Origin: Ditibartonella apihabitans
GTDB lineage: Bacteria; Pseudomonadota; Alphaproteobacteria; Rhizobiales; Rhizobiaceae
Direction: 5' to 3'
Assembly (NCBI RefSeq): GCF_002007485.1
Contig: NZ_CP015820.1
Location: 496,001-560,000, forward strand
Length of the DNA stretch: 64,000 nt
The notes under the pieces are model-generated. The model was not told the DNA's origin, did not search any database, and saw nothing but the letters and a program-made list of their open reading frames with translations. Below, one piece after another: positions 24,590 through 33,929 of this stretch. Position 1 is the first letter of the stretch. Every line of letters starts with the position of its first letter. A program made the position numbers and the translations under genes.

Positions 24590-26002
24590 TTATTGTTCTT
24601 TCTTTGCACGCGTAATCAATTGATCAAGCAGTGAAATTGCTTTGTCAATTTCTTCTGTTGTGATGAGAAGCGACGGTGCAAGTGTGATAACGTTTTTATA
24701 ATAGCCACCGACATCAAGAACCAGTCCGGTTTTTTTGCCCTGCCAGTCAAGATCGCCCGAAAGGCCGATGTCGACCATGCGGTCAAGAAGCGCTTTGTTC
24801 GGTGTGAAGCCATCTTCGGTGCAAATTTCGGCACGCAAGGCCAAGCCCAAACCGTCAACATCACCAATTTCCGGATGGCGTTTCTGAAGATCTTGCAATC
24901 CTTCCAGAAAATGTTTGCCCTTTTCCATAACCATGGTTTCATAATCGGTTTCACCAAGCATATGGAAAACTTCAACACCGAGCGCGGTTCCGAGCGGATT
25001 CGAAGCGAATGTTGAATGGGTTGACCCCGGAGGGAATATTTTCGGATTGATCAATTCTTCACGTGCCCAAAGGCCGCCCAAAGGATTAAGACCATTGGTA
25101 AGCGATTTGGCGAAAACAAGAATATCAGGGGTTACGCCGAAATGTTCAATCGACCATAATTTGCCTGTGCGATAAAATCCCATCTGGATTTCGTCGACCA
25201 CAAGAAGAATGCCATGCTCGTCCAGAACTTTCTTGATGCCTTTAAAGAAGTTTCTCGGCGGAATAACATAACCGCCAGTCCCCTGAAGAGGTTCGATATA
25301 GAAGGCAGCATATTCGGTTTCGTTTGCTCTCGGATCCCATACGCCATTATATTCTGTTTCAAACAGGCGGGCGAATTCGTTGACGCAATGTTCGCCATAT
25401 TCTTCAACCGTCATTCCTTTAGGACGACGGAACGGATAAGGGAAAGGCAAGAACATGGCGCGTTCGCCAAAATGCCCGTAGCGACGGCGATAGCGATAGC
25501 TTGATGTAATGGAAGAAGCGCCCAATGTGCGGCCGTGATAGCCACCTTCAAAGGCAAACATCAGGCTCTTTCCGGCCTTGGCATTACGCACGACTTTTAA
25601 AGAATCTTCAATACATTGCGAGCCGCCGACATTGAAATGGATACGCCCGTCAAGACCGAATTTCTTCTTCATATCTTCGGCGATGATTTTGGCCAATTCA
25701 ATTTTTGTCGGATGCAAATATTGGCTGGCAACCTGTGGTAAAGTGTCGATCTGCTTTTTCAGAACATTATCAAGGCGGGGATTTGCATAGCCAAAGTTAC
25801 AGGCGGAATACCACATTTGCAGATCAAGGTAAGGGACACCTTCGAGATCATACATATAGGAGCCTTCACAGCCGGCAAATACTTTTGGCGGGTTTACGTA
25901 GTGGACAGTATCACCGAAAGAGCAATATTTTGCTTCATCGGCAAGTAGCCGAGACTCGAAAGCCTTGGCATCAGAATTTGTCATTTTTTCTGGTTTTGCC
26001 AT
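24590..26002 (-). CDS. Class III PLP-dependent aminotransferase
   Basis: The 470-residue enzyme has the class III features: FNVGGSQCIEDSLKV near 123-137 (phosphate cup), EGGYHGRT, the PLP-ring aspartate D270 in VVDEIQMGFYRTG and the Schiff-base lysine K299 in FAKSLTNGLNPLGG. Related enzymes act on omega-amines (ornithine, GABA, diaminobutyrate, diaminopimelate derivatives). It is transcribed from its own promoter and precedes the GNAT/arginase-fold pair. The substrate is not predictable; the neighbouring genes suggest a diamine or amino acid intermediate that is later acylated. Confidence 0.88.
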   Translation of the reverse strand: MAKPEKMTNSDAKAFESRLLADEAKYCSFGDTVHYVNPPKVFAGCEGSYMYDLEGVPYLDLQMWYSACNFGYANPRLDNVLKKQIDTLPQVASQYLHPTKIELAKIIAEDMKKKFGLDGRIHFNVGGSQCIEDSLKVVRNAKAGKSLMFAFEGGYHGRTLGASSITSSYRYRRRYGHFGERAMFLPFPYPFRRPKGMTVEEYGEHCVNEFARLFETEYNGVWDPRANETEYAAFYIEPLQGTGGYVIPPRNFFKGIKKVLDEHGILLVVDEIQMGFYRTGKLWSIEHFGVTPDILVFAKSLTNGLNPLGGLWAREELINPKIFPPGSTHSTFASNPLGTALGVEVFHMLGETDYETMVMEKGKHFLEGLQDLQKRHPEIGDVDGLGLALRAEICTEDGFTPNKALLDRMVDIGLSGDLDWQGKKTGLVLDVGGYYKNVITLAPSLLITTEEIDKAISLLDQLITRAKKEQ

Positions 26003-26535
26003 ATTTGCACTCCAAACTAAAGATAGTCTGAATTTTAGAGCGCGAAAAAGTTAGGGCTGTTGTGTTTGTGTTTTGCTTTAGTAACAAAACTTATCTTTGC
26101 CCGAAAAGCTCATAAAAATGCGGTTACAAAGCCCTCGCCAGCATTCGAAATTCTAACTTGAAAGCTAAATAGTTCACTTTTTTAAGGCCGCGGAAGCTTT
26201 TTGTAACCTTCAGTTACAACAGGCGGATTTTTCAAAGTTAAGGGTAAATTTTTACCGGACAATAAAAATAAAGCCGTTTTCAATCAATGAAATTTATGGC
26301 GAGATAATTTCTACAAATCCGGGTTTAAACAGGTGCAGCGATAAAATGAAATATCAATAATCCGGTTCCTGGAAGTGGACTAAACTTTAAGAGTAAGAAA
26401 CGGATAAGAGAGACCGGAAATTTTTCTCAAAAAATATTTTTAAGTTGGCAGAAGATACCTCTTTCATATAATTGACACTCGTTATTTAATATTTTTCATA
26501 ATCAAAAAGCCGATAAAGTTCTACCGGAGAAGAAA
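26003..26535. other. Divergent intergenic region with a promoter candidate for the amidotransferase
   Basis: This 533-bp AT-rich gap separates divergent genes. A TTGACA box at 26472-26477 followed by CATAAT at 26497-26502 (19-bp spacing) lies just before the amidotransferase gene. No open frame with a ribosome-binding site and protein-like pattern was found; the long gap could hold a regulatory RNA, but I see no specific sign of one. Confidence 0.35.
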
Positions 26536-27237
26536 ATGAAAACAGCGCTTGTTTTACGACATCTCGCATTTGAAAATGCCGGTTTGATCGGGAATGTTCT
26601 TGGCAAACGTGGATATGAACTGAAAAACCTTGATGCAACGCGCGATGACATTTCGGCTTTTCCGGTCAATAAAGCAGATATCGTCATTATTCTGGGCGGA
26701 CCTATCGGCGTTTATGATGGAGAACATTATCCCTTTATCAATCAGGAATTAAAGCTCATCGAAAAATCTTTGAAAATCAAAAAACCGATGATCGGAGTCT
26801 GTTTAGGCGCACAATTGATTGCAAGTGCTCTCGGCGCGAAAGTACAACCGATGGGTAAAAAAGAAATCGGCTTTTCAAGCCTGCAATTAACCGATGAGGG
26901 GCAGAAAAGTCCGCTTTCATTGATCGGCACAACACCGGTTCTTCATTGGCACGGTGACCAGTTCGAAATTCCGGAAGGGGCGAAGCGTTTGGCAGAAACC
27001 GGTATTTGTCCCAATCAGGCGTTTTCTTATGAAAATATTTTGGCGTTACAATTTCATCTTGAAGCGGATCTTGATTATTTTGAACATTGGTTGGTAGGAC
27101 ATGCCTCAGAGCTTTCGCAAGCCGGAATTGATCCGGTTGATCTACGCAATGACGCAAAAAAATACCAAGGGGATTTGAGAACAAAAGCTGAAAAAATTTT
27201 CAATCTCTGGTGTGAAGAAGTTTTGAAAAATCTCTGA
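26536..27237 (+). CDS. Class I glutamine amidotransferase-like protein
   Basis: The triad of the GATase-1 fold is complete: C89 in GVCLGAQL, H174 and E176 in LQFHLEA. The 233-residue single-domain protein resembles the stand-alone GMP-synthase-like amidotransferases (YfeJ type), which hydrolyse glutamine or a gamma-glutamyl compound such as gamma-glutamyl amines. It is a single gene, with CCGGAGAAG before its ATG. A role in gamma-glutamyl-amine breakdown would complement the PuuB/PuuC-like genes at the window start, but that is speculative. Confidence 0.87.
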   Translation: MKTALVLRHLAFENAGLIGNVLGKRGYELKNLDATRDDISAFPVNKADIVIILGGPIGVYDGEHYPFINQELKLIEKSLKIKKPMIGVCLGAQLIASALGAKVQPMGKKEIGFSSLQLTDEGQKSPLSLIGTTPVLHWHGDQFEIPEGAKRLAETGICPNQAFSYENILALQFHLEADLDYFEHWLVGHASELSQAGIDPVDLRNDAKKYQGDLRTKAEKIFNLWCEEVLKNL

Positions 27238-27532
27238 TTTTTGCAAACTTCCTTCGGTCAACAAGGCAATTTCTTCAACACGGAAATTTAGGTTTGAAGC
27301 TCCGCCCAAAACGAGTGCTTCGCTTCATATATCGGCAATTTCATTGCTGAAGACTTTATGTTGTAAAATTTACACAAATTTCGCTGTGGTTTTTACGTAA
27401 AGCAAGAAGCGCTCTTTTTAAAACCGGTTGCGAGATGTTATCCCCCCGACATCAAGTAAATTCGTTCGATTTTATTTATAATGATATTCAAGGAAATAAC
27501 TGTTCAGGTTTTTATCAATCAGAAAGCAACCG

Positions 27533-27574
27533 TTGAGTTATTTTGCCTGCTGTTATTCAGACAAAATAACTCAA
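27533..27574. repeat. Perfect 13-bp inverted repeat in a convergent intergenic region
   Basis: TTGAGTTATTTTG (27533-27545) and CAAAATAACTCAA (27562-27574) are exact complements with a 16-nt loop. No T-run flanks them. The surrounding 416-bp gap (27238-27653) lies between convergent genes and holds no supported gene; a second weaker stem (AAGGCC...GGCCTT, about 27608-27637) lies nearer the ETF dehydrogenase gene. Possible transcription end, regulatory or mobile-remnant structure. Confidence 0.5.
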
Positions 27575-27653
27575 TGAGGCGTTCTCTCCGGTTCTGTCAG
27601 CCCGAAGGCCAATTATTTCGCTAAAATATTTAGGCCTTTATCGGGAAACACAA

Positions 27654-29309
27654 TTACATATTCGGGTAAACAGGACCTTCGCCACCTTGTGGACATGTCC
27701 ATGTGATATTCTGGTTCGGGTCCTTGATGTCGCATGTCTTGCAATGGATGCAGTTTTGCGCGTTAATGACATAGGTTTCCCTGCCATCCTTTTCTATCCA
27801 TTCGTAAACGCCCGCCGGACAATAGCGTGTCGAGGGACCGGCATAGATATTCAATTCCGATTTTTCCTGAACATCAAGCGAGGTTACTTTCAAATGGCAA
27901 GGCTCATTCTCTTCATGATTGGTATTGGAAAGAAAAACACTCGAGAGGCGGTCAAAACTGACAATGCCATCAGGTTTCGGATAGTCGATCGGTTTGTGTT
28001 TTTCTGCCGGTTCAAGAGAAAGATAATCCGGTAGACCATGCGACATTGTGCCGAAAAACGAAAAGTGGAAGAGCGCCTGACACCACATGTCAAAGCCGCC
28101 CAGTTGAACACCTCTTTTCGTGCCATATTTCGATAATAACGGCTTTACGTTGCGGACCGGATAAAGATCTTTTCCGATTGCACTGTCGCGCCAGCCATTT
28201 TCAATTTCGTTGATTTCATCATGACTACGACCGGATTTTATGGCGCTCGCAATTGCGTTGGCAGCGTAAACGCCGGATAAAACCGCATTATGCGACCCCT
28301 TTATGCGGGGAACATTCATGAAACCGGCAGAGCAGCCAATCAAAGCACCACCCGGAAAAGTCAATTTCGGGACGGATTGCCAGCCGCCTTCAGTCAAAGC
28401 ACGGGCTCCATAGGCAATGCGTTTTCCACCTTCAAATATCGGGCGAATTGCCGGATGTGTTTTGAAACGCTGGAATTCTTCAAACGGAGAAAGGTAAGGG
28501 TTTTTATAATTGAGGTGAACAACGAAACCGACCGCAATCTGGTTGTTTTTCATGTGATAGAGAAAAGAACCGCCACCCGTTTCGTCATCAAGAGGCCAGC
28601 CCAATGTATGCTGGACAAGGCCGGCGTGATGTTTTGACGGGTCGATTTCCCATAATTCTTTCAGGCCTATACCATATTTCTGGGGTGAGCGCCCTTTATC
28701 AAGATCGAATTTGTTGATGAGCGTTTTCGCAAGTGACCCACGTGCTCCTTCACCAATCAGAACATATTTGCCAAGAAGCTCCATGCCCCGCATATAATTG
28801 GGGCCTTGACCACCGTCTTTTTCAACCCCCATATCGCCTGTTGCAATGCCTGTAACAGCACCGTCTTCGTTATAAAGAACTTCCGTGGCAGCAAAACCGG
28901 GGTAGATTTCCACGCCAAGCGCTTCGGCTTTTGTGGCAAGCCACCGGCAAACATTTCCCAAAGAGACGATGTATTTTCCATGATTGGAGAGAATCTTCGG
29001 CATAATCCGGTTGGAAAGCTGCTTGGCTTTGGTCTCGTCCAACACGAAAATATGGTCTTCTTTTACCTCTGTTGTGAAAGGATGGTTTTGTTCGTTGCGC
29101 CAATCCGGCAACAGCGTGTCAATGCCGATTGGATCGACAACAGCACCGGACAGAATGTGGGCACCGACTTCGACACCTTTTTCTACAATAACAACCGAAA
29201 GATCAGGGTTGATCTGTTTCAGTCTTATAGCAGCCGAAAGGCCTGCCGGACCGGCGCCGACAATAACAACGTCAAATTCCATGCTTTCGCGCGGAGGTAA
29301 TTCATTCAT
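27654..29309 (-). CDS. Electron transfer flavoprotein:ubiquinone oxidoreductase
   Basis: The ATG at 29309 is taken, one base after the etfA stop; the longer frame would run back into etfA. The 551-residue protein has the FAD motif GAGPAGLSAAIRL near the N terminus, the LIGCSAGFMN stretch of the ubiquinone-binding region and a C-terminal ferredoxin-like 4Fe-4S site (CIHCKTC and WTCPQGGEG). It passes electrons from reduced ETF to ubiquinone at the inner membrane. It is the third gene of an etfB-etfA-ETF-QO operon, which is compact and self-contained. Confidence 0.95.
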   Translation of the reverse strand: MNELPPRESMEFDVVIVGAGPAGLSAAIRLKQINPDLSVVIVEKGVEVGAHILSGAVVDPIGIDTLLPDWRNEQNHPFTTEVKEDHIFVLDETKAKQLSNRIMPKILSNHGKYIVSLGNVCRWLATKAEALGVEIYPGFAATEVLYNEDGAVTGIATGDMGVEKDGGQGPNYMRGMELLGKYVLIGEGARGSLAKTLINKFDLDKGRSPQKYGIGLKELWEIDPSKHHAGLVQHTLGWPLDDETGGGSFLYHMKNNQIAVGFVVHLNYKNPYLSPFEEFQRFKTHPAIRPIFEGGKRIAYGARALTEGGWQSVPKLTFPGGALIGCSAGFMNVPRIKGSHNAVLSGVYAANAIASAIKSGRSHDEINEIENGWRDSAIGKDLYPVRNVKPLLSKYGTKRGVQLGGFDMWCQALFHFSFFGTMSHGLPDYLSLEPAEKHKPIDYPKPDGIVSFDRLSSVFLSNTNHEENEPCHLKVTSLDVQEKSELNIYAGPSTRYCPAGVYEWIEKDGRETYVINAQNCIHCKTCDIKDPNQNITWTCPQGGEGPVYPNM

Positions 29310-29310
29310 T

Positions 29311-30240
29311 TCAAAGCGCCTTTTCAAGCTCCGGAATAATGTCGAAAAGATCACCAACCAATGCATAGTCGGCAATATGCATCATCGGTGCGTCTTCATC
29401 CTTGTTGATTGCAACGATGACGCGTGAATCTTTCATGCCTGCAAGGTGCTGGATGGCACCGGAAATCGCAACAGCGATATAAAGCTCCGGTGCGACAACT
29501 TTTCCGGTCTGTCCGACCTGCCAATCATTGGGGGCATAACCGGCGTCGACGGCTGCACGGCTTGCACCCACAGCAGCACCGAGTTTGTCGGCAAGCGGAA
29601 GCAGAATGGACATGAAATTTTCTTCCGAGCCGAGGCCACGGCCACCCGAAACAATTATTTTTGCCGAAGTGAGTTCCGGCCGGTCACTCTTCTTCACCTC
29701 TTCACTGACATAGCGTGACAGGGACGGGTCTGCTGCCGGCGTGATTTTTTCAATCGGTGCTGTACCATTTCCTGCCTTTGCCTTGAATGAAGCGGTACGA
29801 ACCGTAATAACCTTTTTCCCATCCGTTGATTGGACGGTTTCGATAGCATTGCCAGCATAAATCGGACGTTTGAATGTGTCGGGCGAAACAACTTCGATAA
29901 TGTCGGAAATTTGCATGACATCAAGAGATGCTGCCACCCGTGGCATAATATTTTTACCGTTGGTCGTGGCAGCAGCCATGATGACATCATAATCTTTGCT
30001 TTCAGCAACAATTGTTGCAGCGACCGGTTCGGCCAATTGTTGTTCGAGATAGTCGGCTTCTGCCAGAAGAACTTTATGGACATTGTCGAGTTTTGCAGCT
30101 TGTTCAGCAACCGTTTGTGCATTTTTCCCGCAAACGAGGATATCAATGTCCCCCCCGATAGCATGGGCTGCGGTTAAAGCTTTTGCTGTCTGTTCTGACA
30201 AGGCAACATTATTATGTTCAGCCAATAAAAGAATGGTCAT
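29311..30240 (-). CDS. etfA: Electron transfer flavoprotein alpha subunit
   Basis: The 309-residue protein has the N-terminal ETF domain and the C-terminal FAD-binding domain with the signature [19 protein letters not shown] followed by [13 protein letters not shown]. It forms a heterodimer with EtfB and carries electrons from acyl-CoA and other dehydrogenases to ETF-QO. Twenty-two nt separate it from etfB and one from the ETF-QO start, consistent with one mRNA. Confidence 0.97.
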   Translation of the reverse strand: MTILLLAEHNNVALSEQTAKALTAAHAIGGDIDILVCGKNAQTVAEQAAKLDNVHKVLLAEADYLEQQLAEPVAATIVAESKDYDVIMAAATTNGKNIMPRVAASLDVMQISDIIEVVSPDTFKRPIYAGNAIETVQSTDGKKVITVRTASFKAKAGNGTAPIEKITPAADPSLSRYVSEEVKKSDRPELTSAKIIVSGGRGLGSEENFMSILLPLADKLGAAVGASRAAVDAGYAPNDWQVGQTGKVVAPELYIAVAISGAIQHLAGMKDSRVIVAINKDEDAPMMHIADYALVGDLFDIIPELEKAL

Positions 30241-30262
30241 GAATAAATCCTTCCCTTGATGC

Positions 30263-31012
30263 TCAGAGGACGCCAGCGTCTTGTTTCAATTTTTCGACAA
30301 GTTCGGCAACATTTTTGACTTTTACACCGGCCTTGCGGGTTTGCGGTTCTTCCACTTTCAGGATTTTTAATCTCTGTTTGTTGGTCACACCAAGTTCAGC
30401 CAGAGTTTTCTGTTCGATCGGCTTTTTACGTGCCCGCATAATGTTAGGAAGAGAAGCGTAACGTGGTTCGTTAAGACGAAGATCGGCGGTCATTACAGCA
30501 GGAAGTTTGACGGCTACGGTTTGCAAGCCGCCGTCGACTTCACGTGTTACAACGGCTTCGCCATCTTTCAATTCGATTTTCGAAGCGAAAGTTGCTTGTC
30601 CCCAGCCTAGCAATGCTGCAAGCATTTGTCCTGTCTGGTTGGAATCATCGTCAATTGCCTGTTTGCCGAGGAAAACCATATCCGGTTTCTCATTTTCGAC
30701 GACCGCTTTCAATATTTTAGCAACCGTGAGCGGTTCGACTTCTTCATCAGTCTGGACAAGAATGGCCCGATCCGCCCCAACCGCCAAAGCTGTCCTCAAT
30801 GTATCCTGAGCAGCTTGCGGACCAACGCTCACGGCAACAACTTCACTTGCGTGACCGGCTTCTTTTTCGCGAACAGCTTGTTCAAGTGCTATTTCGTCAA
30901 ACGGATTCATCGACATTTTGACATTAGCAAGCTCGACGCCTGTCCCGTCGCTTTTTACGAGCGGTTTGACGTTGTAATCTATGACGCGTTTTACAGCTAC
31001 CAATATTTTCAT
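30263..31012 (-). CDS. etfB: Electron transfer flavoprotein beta subunit
   Basis: The 249-residue protein shows the EtfB pattern: N-terminal [16 protein letters not shown], the AMP-site region [15 protein letters not shown] and the [17 protein letters not shown] recognition loop. It is the first gene of the operon, with AAGGGA before the ATG. No acyl-CoA dehydrogenase is encoded next to it, so its partner dehydrogenases lie elsewhere. Confidence 0.97.
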   Translation of the reverse strand: MKILVAVKRVIDYNVKPLVKSDGTGVELANVKMSMNPFDEIALEQAVREKEAGHASEVVAVSVGPQAAQDTLRTALAVGADRAILVQTDEEVEPLTVAKILKAVVENEKPDMVFLGKQAIDDDSNQTGQMLAALLGWGQATFASKIELKDGEAVVTREVDGGLQTVAVKLPAVMTADLRLNEPRYASLPNIMRARKKPIEQKTLAELGVTNKQRLKILKVEEPQTRKAGVKVKNVAELVEKLKQDAGVL

Positions 31013-31433
31013 AGGCCTATCCCTTTGCTAGAACCGCTAATCGTTACCATTCCCTTATGTTATGTTATTCGGTCGACAATCAAATGTATAGAATTAACAC
31101 CGGCTTAATCCAACCAATTTTTGTTGGACTTGACAACCCCGGATAAAGTTTGATGTTCAAGTGTTGAGCTTGCCATAATTGTTGATATTTTCAAGATGCT
31201 TATCATCAAAACGGATTTTAATAATTTGATGGGAGTAAACGGGCTTGGCCGTTATCAACGGAAAAGATAAAAATTTTTTTATCAATATGTTCAAAGTGAA
31301 AAAGATTTGACGGCGAACCTATGTGTTTGCCTAACCGCCTTACACGTCCCGTCAAACCATTCGGCACTGCCGCCTTTCCTGATAAAGAGAGGTTGTCGGC
31401 GGTGCCGGTTTTTCTATCCGGTTTCGATAGTGA
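31013..31433. other. Intergenic region before etfB and after the aldo/keto reductase
   Basis: The gap must contain the etf operon promoter near 31013-31140. At 31363-31407 a long stem (GGCACTGCCGCC with GGCGGTGCC) is followed by GGTTTTT on the plus strand; it lies 27 nt beyond the aldo/keto reductase stop and may end that gene's transcription, although the T-run faces the other way. The 88-codon frame at 31307-31573 (+) overlaps the reductase antisense and is not supported. Confidence 0.35.
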
Positions 31434-32414
31434 TTACCAAGCATAAGCTTCGGGCGCTTCGCCTTTCGGGCCGGGCCAAATTTTGTCGAGTTTATCCAGT
31501 GTTTCTGCCGACAAAGAAATATCTAAAGCGCTCAAATTTGCTTCCAATTGGGCTTTTGTTCTGGGCCCGATGATAGGAGCGCTCACAGCGGGATTATGAA
31601 GACACCATGCAAGCGCCACATCTGCCGGTTTTTCGTTCAATTCTTTGCATAAAGCTTCATAGGCAACGAGTTGGTCGTGGTGTTCGGCAACAACATTTTC
31701 AAGATCGGCACGACGGCCACTTTCGAATTTGTCAAGCGCACCGGCGAGCAATCCGCCATCAAGCGGGCTCCATAAAATTAATCCCAAACCGTGATAGCGG
31801 CAGGCGGGAATAACTTCGGTTTCAATGGCGCGATTTCTGAGATTATAAATGTCCTGTTCACTGACAAGGCCAAGCATATGCCGTGCAATGGCTTTGCCTT
31901 GCGCTGTCGCAATGTGCCAACCGGCAAAATTCGACGAACCGACATAGGATATTTTCCCTTGCGTGATGAGAACCTCCATTGCTTCCCATATCTCGTCCCA
32001 AGGCGTTCCACGGTCGATATGGTGCATTTGATAAAGGTCGATATGATCGGTTTTAAGCCGTTTCAGACTTGCTTCACAAGCACGCCTTATATGGTAGGCG
32101 GAAAGGTGTCTATCGTTTACGCCATAATCCATCGGTTGATAGAGCTTGGTGGCAAGGACAATTTGGTCACGTTTGCCGCTGTTTTTGATCCAGTTGCCGA
32201 TAAATTCTTCCGAAATTCCGCTACCTTTCGGAATTTTCGGATATTGACGCGTTCCATAAATATCGGCTGTGTCAAACAGATTGATGCCATTGTCAACGGC
32301 AGCATCCATAATATTGAATGCTTCTTTTTCGTCCGTTAGATAGCCGAAATTCATCGCCCCCAATGCCAAACGGCTGACTTTAAGACCGGTACGACCAAGA
32401 TGAGTATATTTCAT
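31434..32414 (-). CDS. Aldo/keto reductase
   Basis: The (beta/alpha)8 NADPH-dependent reductase has the tetrad D48, Y53, K90 and H131 (motifs FDTADIYG, LATKL, LYQMH) and the cofactor-binding GPRTKAQLEANL near the C terminus. The 326 residues fit the AKR11/YhdN-like group of general aldehyde or ketone reductases. Monocistronic as far as can be seen. Physiological substrate unknown; detoxification of reactive carbonyls is the usual guess. Confidence 0.92.
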   Translation of the reverse strand: MKYTHLGRTGLKVSRLALGAMNFGYLTDEKEAFNIMDAAVDNGINLFDTADIYGTRQYPKIPKGSGISEEFIGNWIKNSGKRDQIVLATKLYQPMDYGVNDRHLSAYHIRRACEASLKRLKTDHIDLYQMHHIDRGTPWDEIWEAMEVLITQGKISYVGSSNFAGWHIATAQGKAIARHMLGLVSEQDIYNLRNRAIETEVIPACRYHGLGLILWSPLDGGLLAGALDKFESGRRADLENVVAEHHDQLVAYEALCKELNEKPADVALAWCLHNPAVSAPIIGPRTKAQLEANLSALDISLSAETLDKLDKIWPGPKGEAPEAYAW

Positions 32415-33009
32415 TTATTTTTCTCTTTAAGGACAGATTGCGTGAAAATTGAGTGTGATTGATTGGATGGGCTAACTTCCGTAAAGTTCCTGACGAAACC
32501 GGTCCTCACACTTTCACGTGGTTTTCTGCACGCTTGTTCTTGCTTCTATTAACTTCACGGAAAAATCGATTGGCAAAGCGCGCCTTGTCATTTGACAAAA
32601 TTTGCCGATCAGATCGGACGCTTGAACGAGTTTTTGAATCGAAAAGTGTTATGCGACATTCAAGCTTCGCCAATGAAATTCCACGGGCTGTTCTTGAAGA
32701 GACTAACATAATTCATTGCGCTGTTTAGACGGGAAAAGCCGCATGTTATTATGAATGCTATTCATATATCGGATATAAGTCGGGTAACCGAAGGCCATGC
32801 GGAAAGTTGATAATTTCGAGATAACAAATCCAAAATTCTTTCTAGCAATAGGTAAGAAAGCGAAGAAAATTGTAAGGCTTGAATATCAAATCAAACTTGG
32901 TCATCACCATAAAACCGGTATGAAATTAAAAATGTGACCGACAGAGAGCGGAAGATCGGCAATCTTCAGAGAACCGATCTCTTGAAAGATGCTATTTTGG
33001 AGAAGAATT
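32415..33009. other. 595-bp intergenic region without a supported gene
   Basis: Between the aldo/keto reductase start and the MaoC-like gene end, open frames exist on both strands over the same bases (32459-32728 plus, 32506-32709 minus), but neither has a ribosome-binding site or recognisable motifs. The aldo/keto reductase promoter should lie at the left edge. The balanced base composition of 32480-32720 compared with the AT-rich flanks is slightly unusual and could mark a decayed gene. Confidence 0.35.
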
Positions 33010-33840
33010 TTAGTGTTCAAGCGTGAATTCGACGCTGCTTGATTGTGCAATGCCGTTTTCATTCCCCACCCAAAGGTCGGCTTTGCCGGTGCTTGTTTTT
33101 TGACCGGCCGTTATAAATTTATCCGGACAAAAAATTGGCCTTTGGCTGCGGAAGGAAAAGCTTGATAGTCTCGTATCCGGATTGGCATTTTTGAAAGCCT
33201 GAAGTGCTAAAGTTGCCAGTAATTGGCCTTGTACCAGCAAGCCGGGATAGCCTTCTTTATCAGTAACATAGGGATAATCATAATGGATGCGGTGGGCATT
33301 GAAAGTCACTGCCGAATAACGGAATAAAGTGACACTATTGGCTTCATGTGTTTCTGACCATTGGCCGTGAGGACAAGGTGTCGATTTTTTATTCACAAAT
33401 TTTGTCGGTTCCCGATAAACGATATCCTGCTCTTCTAGAACTGCGGTTTCACCGTTTTGAATATGGTTATGTTCGACAGTTACAAAGAGAAGTTTTCCGC
33501 TTCTGCCTTGCTTTTCGGTAATCTTACGGATAGTCGATATACGTTTTGCAGGCTCTCCGATAATAAGAGGGTGGAAAAATTTCAGCCTTCCGCCAGCCCA
33601 CATCCGGTTGAGATTTTCTGCAGGAGGCAAAAATTCTCCGCGTGAGGGATGCCCGTCTTCACCTAATGAATGAAAGGAAAGCGTTGGCTGAAAATACATC
33701 CAGTGCCATAAATGTGGCAGAGGACCTGTTCTCTCGGGAAGCTTTGTGCCAAGTGTGGCGGCCATGCGGCCCACCAGCACATAATCGATCACATCCTCGA
33801 TCGTTTCTGTTTTTCCTACCCAATCGATAAAATTTGCCAC
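33010..33840 (-). CDS. MaoC-like hot-dog hydratase (FAS1-type/mesaconyl-CoA hydratase-like)
   Basis: The 276-residue protein has two hot-dog halves as in mesaconyl-C4-CoA and HTD2-type hydratases: an N-terminal half with WHWMYFQPTLSFHSLGEDGHP and a C-terminal half with the catalytic-type segment TFNAHRIHYDYPYV. It should hydrate or dehydrate an acyl-CoA thioester. A GTG start with GGAGGAGAC upstream is clear. It follows the ABC binding protein by 89 nt with a hairpin in between, so it is either the last gene of that operon or separately regulated. The link between transported compound and CoA ester is inference. Confidence 0.85.
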   Translation of the reverse strand: MANFIDWVGKTETIEDVIDYVLVGRMAATLGTKLPERTGPLPHLWHWMYFQPTLSFHSLGEDGHPSRGEFLPPAENLNRMWAGGRLKFFHPLIIGEPAKRISTIRKITEKQGRSGKLLFVTVEHNHIQNGETAVLEEQDIVYREPTKFVNKKSTPCPHGQWSETHEANSVTLFRYSAVTFNAHRIHYDYPYVTDKEGYPGLLVQGQLLATLALQAFKNANPDTRLSSFSFRSQRPIFCPDKFITAGQKTSTGKADLWVGNENGIAQSSSVEFTLEH

Positions 33841-33894
33841 TTTGTCTCCTCCGCCAGTTTTTCGAGATTTTTATTAAAAAATCAATTCAACAGC

Positions 33895-33922
33895 AAGCCG
33901 GATAATAAATCATATCCGGCTT
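33895..33922 (-). other. Intercistronic hairpin between ABC binding protein and MaoC-like gene
   Basis: AAGCCGGATA and TATCCGGCTT are perfectly complementary over 10 bp with an 8-nt loop. No T-run follows directly on the minus strand, so it more likely stabilises the upstream mRNA or partly attenuates read-through. Confidence 0.5.
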
Positions 33923-33929
33923 TCAAATG

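Noticed and set aside
31363-31414. Stem-loop with a short T-run on the plus strand
   Set aside because: No plus-strand gene ends here and the T-run faces away from the aldo/keto reductase transcript, so it is not called a terminator.
32459-32728. Opposing 89- and 67-codon frames in the 595-bp gap
   Set aside because: Both strands are open over the same bases and neither has a start signal or motif, so a gene is not supported, though decay of an older gene is possible.
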